Of a DNA stretch of 35,657 nucleotides, positions 34,614 to 35,657 are shown piece by piece. The notes below the pieces were generated by a model. That model made no database searches. It had not been told where the DNA came from and saw only the letters and a list, made by a program, of their open reading frames with translations. Source of the DNA: Sphingobacteriales bacterium (GTDB lineage Bacteria; Bacteroidota; Bacteroidia; Chitinophagales; Chitinophagaceae); the NCBI GenBank assembly GCA_024640465.1, contig JAHEEX010000011.1:1-35657 (forward strand), read 5' to 3'. Made by a program: the position numbers and the translations under genes. The first letter of the stretch is position 1, and every line of letters starts with the position of its first letter.

Positions 34614-34621
34614 CAAATATA
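34614..34621 (-). promoter_or_regulatory. Candidate -7 box TATATTTG before lspA
   Basis: The minus strand reads TATATTTG, a match to TAnnTTTG, 18 nt before the GTG chosen as the lspA start. It overlaps the TTG used as a start in the ORF track, which argues for the downstream start. No -33 element is obvious. Confidence 0.4.
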
Positions 34622-34723
34622 GGAAGAAAGCCCTTGTTTACATAGCCGGAACAGCTAAAACCACGCCAATGTTCCATCATACGGTGTAAATATGCCTGAT
34701 ATAACAAACCGGAAACCAATCAA

Positions 34724-35657
34724 TTAATCCTCGAAATAAACCCTTTGGACACGCTGTGATATCCCTGTTAATATCTCATAAGGTATCGTACCTGCCCATT
34801 CTGCCAGTTTTGTTACCGGTAAATCCTGACCAAAAATGATTACTTCTTCACCCGCAAGAATCTCAGGATGTCCGGTGATATCTACCATAGTCATATCCAT
34901 ACAAACACTTCCGATAACCGGGAAAAAAATTCCCCTGATCAACACCCTACCTGCTCCATTACCCAAACTGCGCGGATATCCATCGGCATAACCAATACGA
35001 ATGGTAGCAACCAGGGAATCCCGTATTAGTTTGCCTTTTCGGTTATACCCTACTGTTTGACCTGCTGCAACCTGCCTAACCTGGGCAACCGTTGTTTTAA
35101 GGCAGGAAACCTCTTTTAACTTCGAAACCCGGGAAAAAGAAGGATCCACACCATATAGACCAATTCCAAGTCGAACCATATCCAATTGTAATGAAGGATG
35201 CCGTAAGATTGCGGAAGAATTTGCCAGGTGCCTGGTAAAACCATACTGTAAAATATCTTGTAAGGTATTGCATGAATCCAGAAATATACTGGCCTGCTCC
35301 CTTGTAAACTCATCTTCAGCAGGATCTTCACTGGCAACGAGGTGACTGAAAACAGTTTGTACACGGAAAGATTTTGTATGCGTGAGAAACTCCCCCAGTG
35401 CAATTGTTTCTTCCGGAGCAAAGCCCAGCCGATGCATCCCGGTATCAAATTTAATATGAACGGGATAATCAGTGATACCTTCCGTTTGGAGAAAATGATC
35501 AAAACTTTGTGCAATGTCAAATGAAAATAATTCCGGTTGAAGGTCATAATTTGTTAATGCTGAAAAACTCCGTTCTTCTGCATTCATCACCATAATGGGC
35601 AACCGAATTCCGGCTTTACGCAAATCCACCCCCTCATCCGTATACGCCACGGCCAGG
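34724..35657 (-). CDS. alr: Alanine racemase, C-terminal part (gene runs off the window)
   Basis: The PLP-dependent enzyme makes D-alanine for peptidoglycan. Present are AYTDEGVDLRKAGI, HIKFDTGMHRLGF, VFSHLVASED, MVRLGIGLYGVDP, VGYNRKGKL (with the second catalytic tyrosine) and the C-terminal domain IGSVCMDMTMVDITG and WAGTIPYEILTGISQRV. The N-terminal PLP-lysine region is outside the window, and the frame stays open to its end, so the GTG at 35650 is not the real start. In many Bacteroidota alr is fused behind murF; whether that holds here cannot be seen. Confidence 0.93.
   Translation of the reverse strand, partial: LAVAYTDEGVDLRKAGIRLPIMVMNAEERSFSALTNYDLQPELFSFDIAQSFDHFLQTEGITDYPVHIKFDTGMHRLGFAPEETIALGEFLTHTKSFRVQTVFSHLVASEDPAEDEFTREQASIFLDSCNTLQDILQYGFTRHLANSSAILRHPSLQLDMVRLGIGLYGVDPSFSRVSKLKEVSCLKTTVAQVRQVAAGQTVGYNRKGKLIRDSLVATIRIGYADGYPRSLGNGAGRVLIRGIFFPVIGSVCMDMTMVDITGHPEILAGEEVIIFGQDLPVTKLAEWAGTIPYEILTGISQRVQRVYFED

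Overview
The window looks like chromosomal DNA of a gliding or formerly gliding Bacteroidota, most likely in or near the Chitinophagaceae. The supporting signs are a protein with a type B C-terminal sorting domain of the type IX secretion system (T9SS), a PorT-like outer-membrane protein directly behind ubiE/menG, a RemB/Wzi-like outer-membrane protein, many lipoproteins, base composition that is moderately AT-rich by eye, and several promoters of the Bacteroidota type (TTTG about 20 nt before TAnnTTTG). I see no rRNA, tRNA, CRISPR array, phage gene, transposase or recognisable defence island. Family assignments come from reading motifs and were not confirmed by a database search.

Layout. 1-1166: AT-rich, no convincing gene. 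1167-4106: an arginine deiminase followed by a CtlX-type citrulline hydrolase, together a possible ATP-free route from arginine to ornithine; a nested palindromic element lies between them. 4169-13623: a metabolic block built around an AraC-type regulator. Leftward are the regulator, an FMN-dependent 2-hydroxyacid (lactate-type) dehydrogenase and an acetolactate-synthase-like ThDP enzyme. Rightward, from a near-consensus promoter, are an exported DUF1080/TIM-barrel fusion, an IlvD/Edd-type sugar-acid dehydratase and two short-chain dehydrogenases. The set resembles a non-phosphorylative sugar-oxidation pathway and is the best candidate here for an undescribed pathway. 14004-16781: an exported Dabb-domain protein, a small lipoprotein and an unusual pyruvate-kinase-like protein with an N-terminal extension and no C-terminal regulatory domain.

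17067-22571 (minus strand): an eight-heme cytochrome c carrying HEAT-like and TPR repeats, a DUF1349 protein and a large T9SS type B cargo protein. 22783-31109: mostly housekeeping genes (YkuK-like, engB, ubiE, porT-like, a lipoprotein-type beta carbonic anhydrase, a RemB-like protein, dihydroorotase, a short MutS-like ATPase). 31185-35657 (minus strand): the ComM/YifB AAA+ protein, an unknown lipoprotein, lspA and the C-terminal part of alanine racemase, which runs off the window.

Between genes the window carries several families of short degenerate repeats: GC-rich hairpins in inverted pairs, TTAACCGC(T/G)AAG-like elements, TGGCTGTTGA-containing elements, a CACTACT heptamer array and TTTCGATTTTCCACTT tracts. 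They cluster at gene 3' ends, and in at least three places they supply a stop codon or the last codons of a gene.
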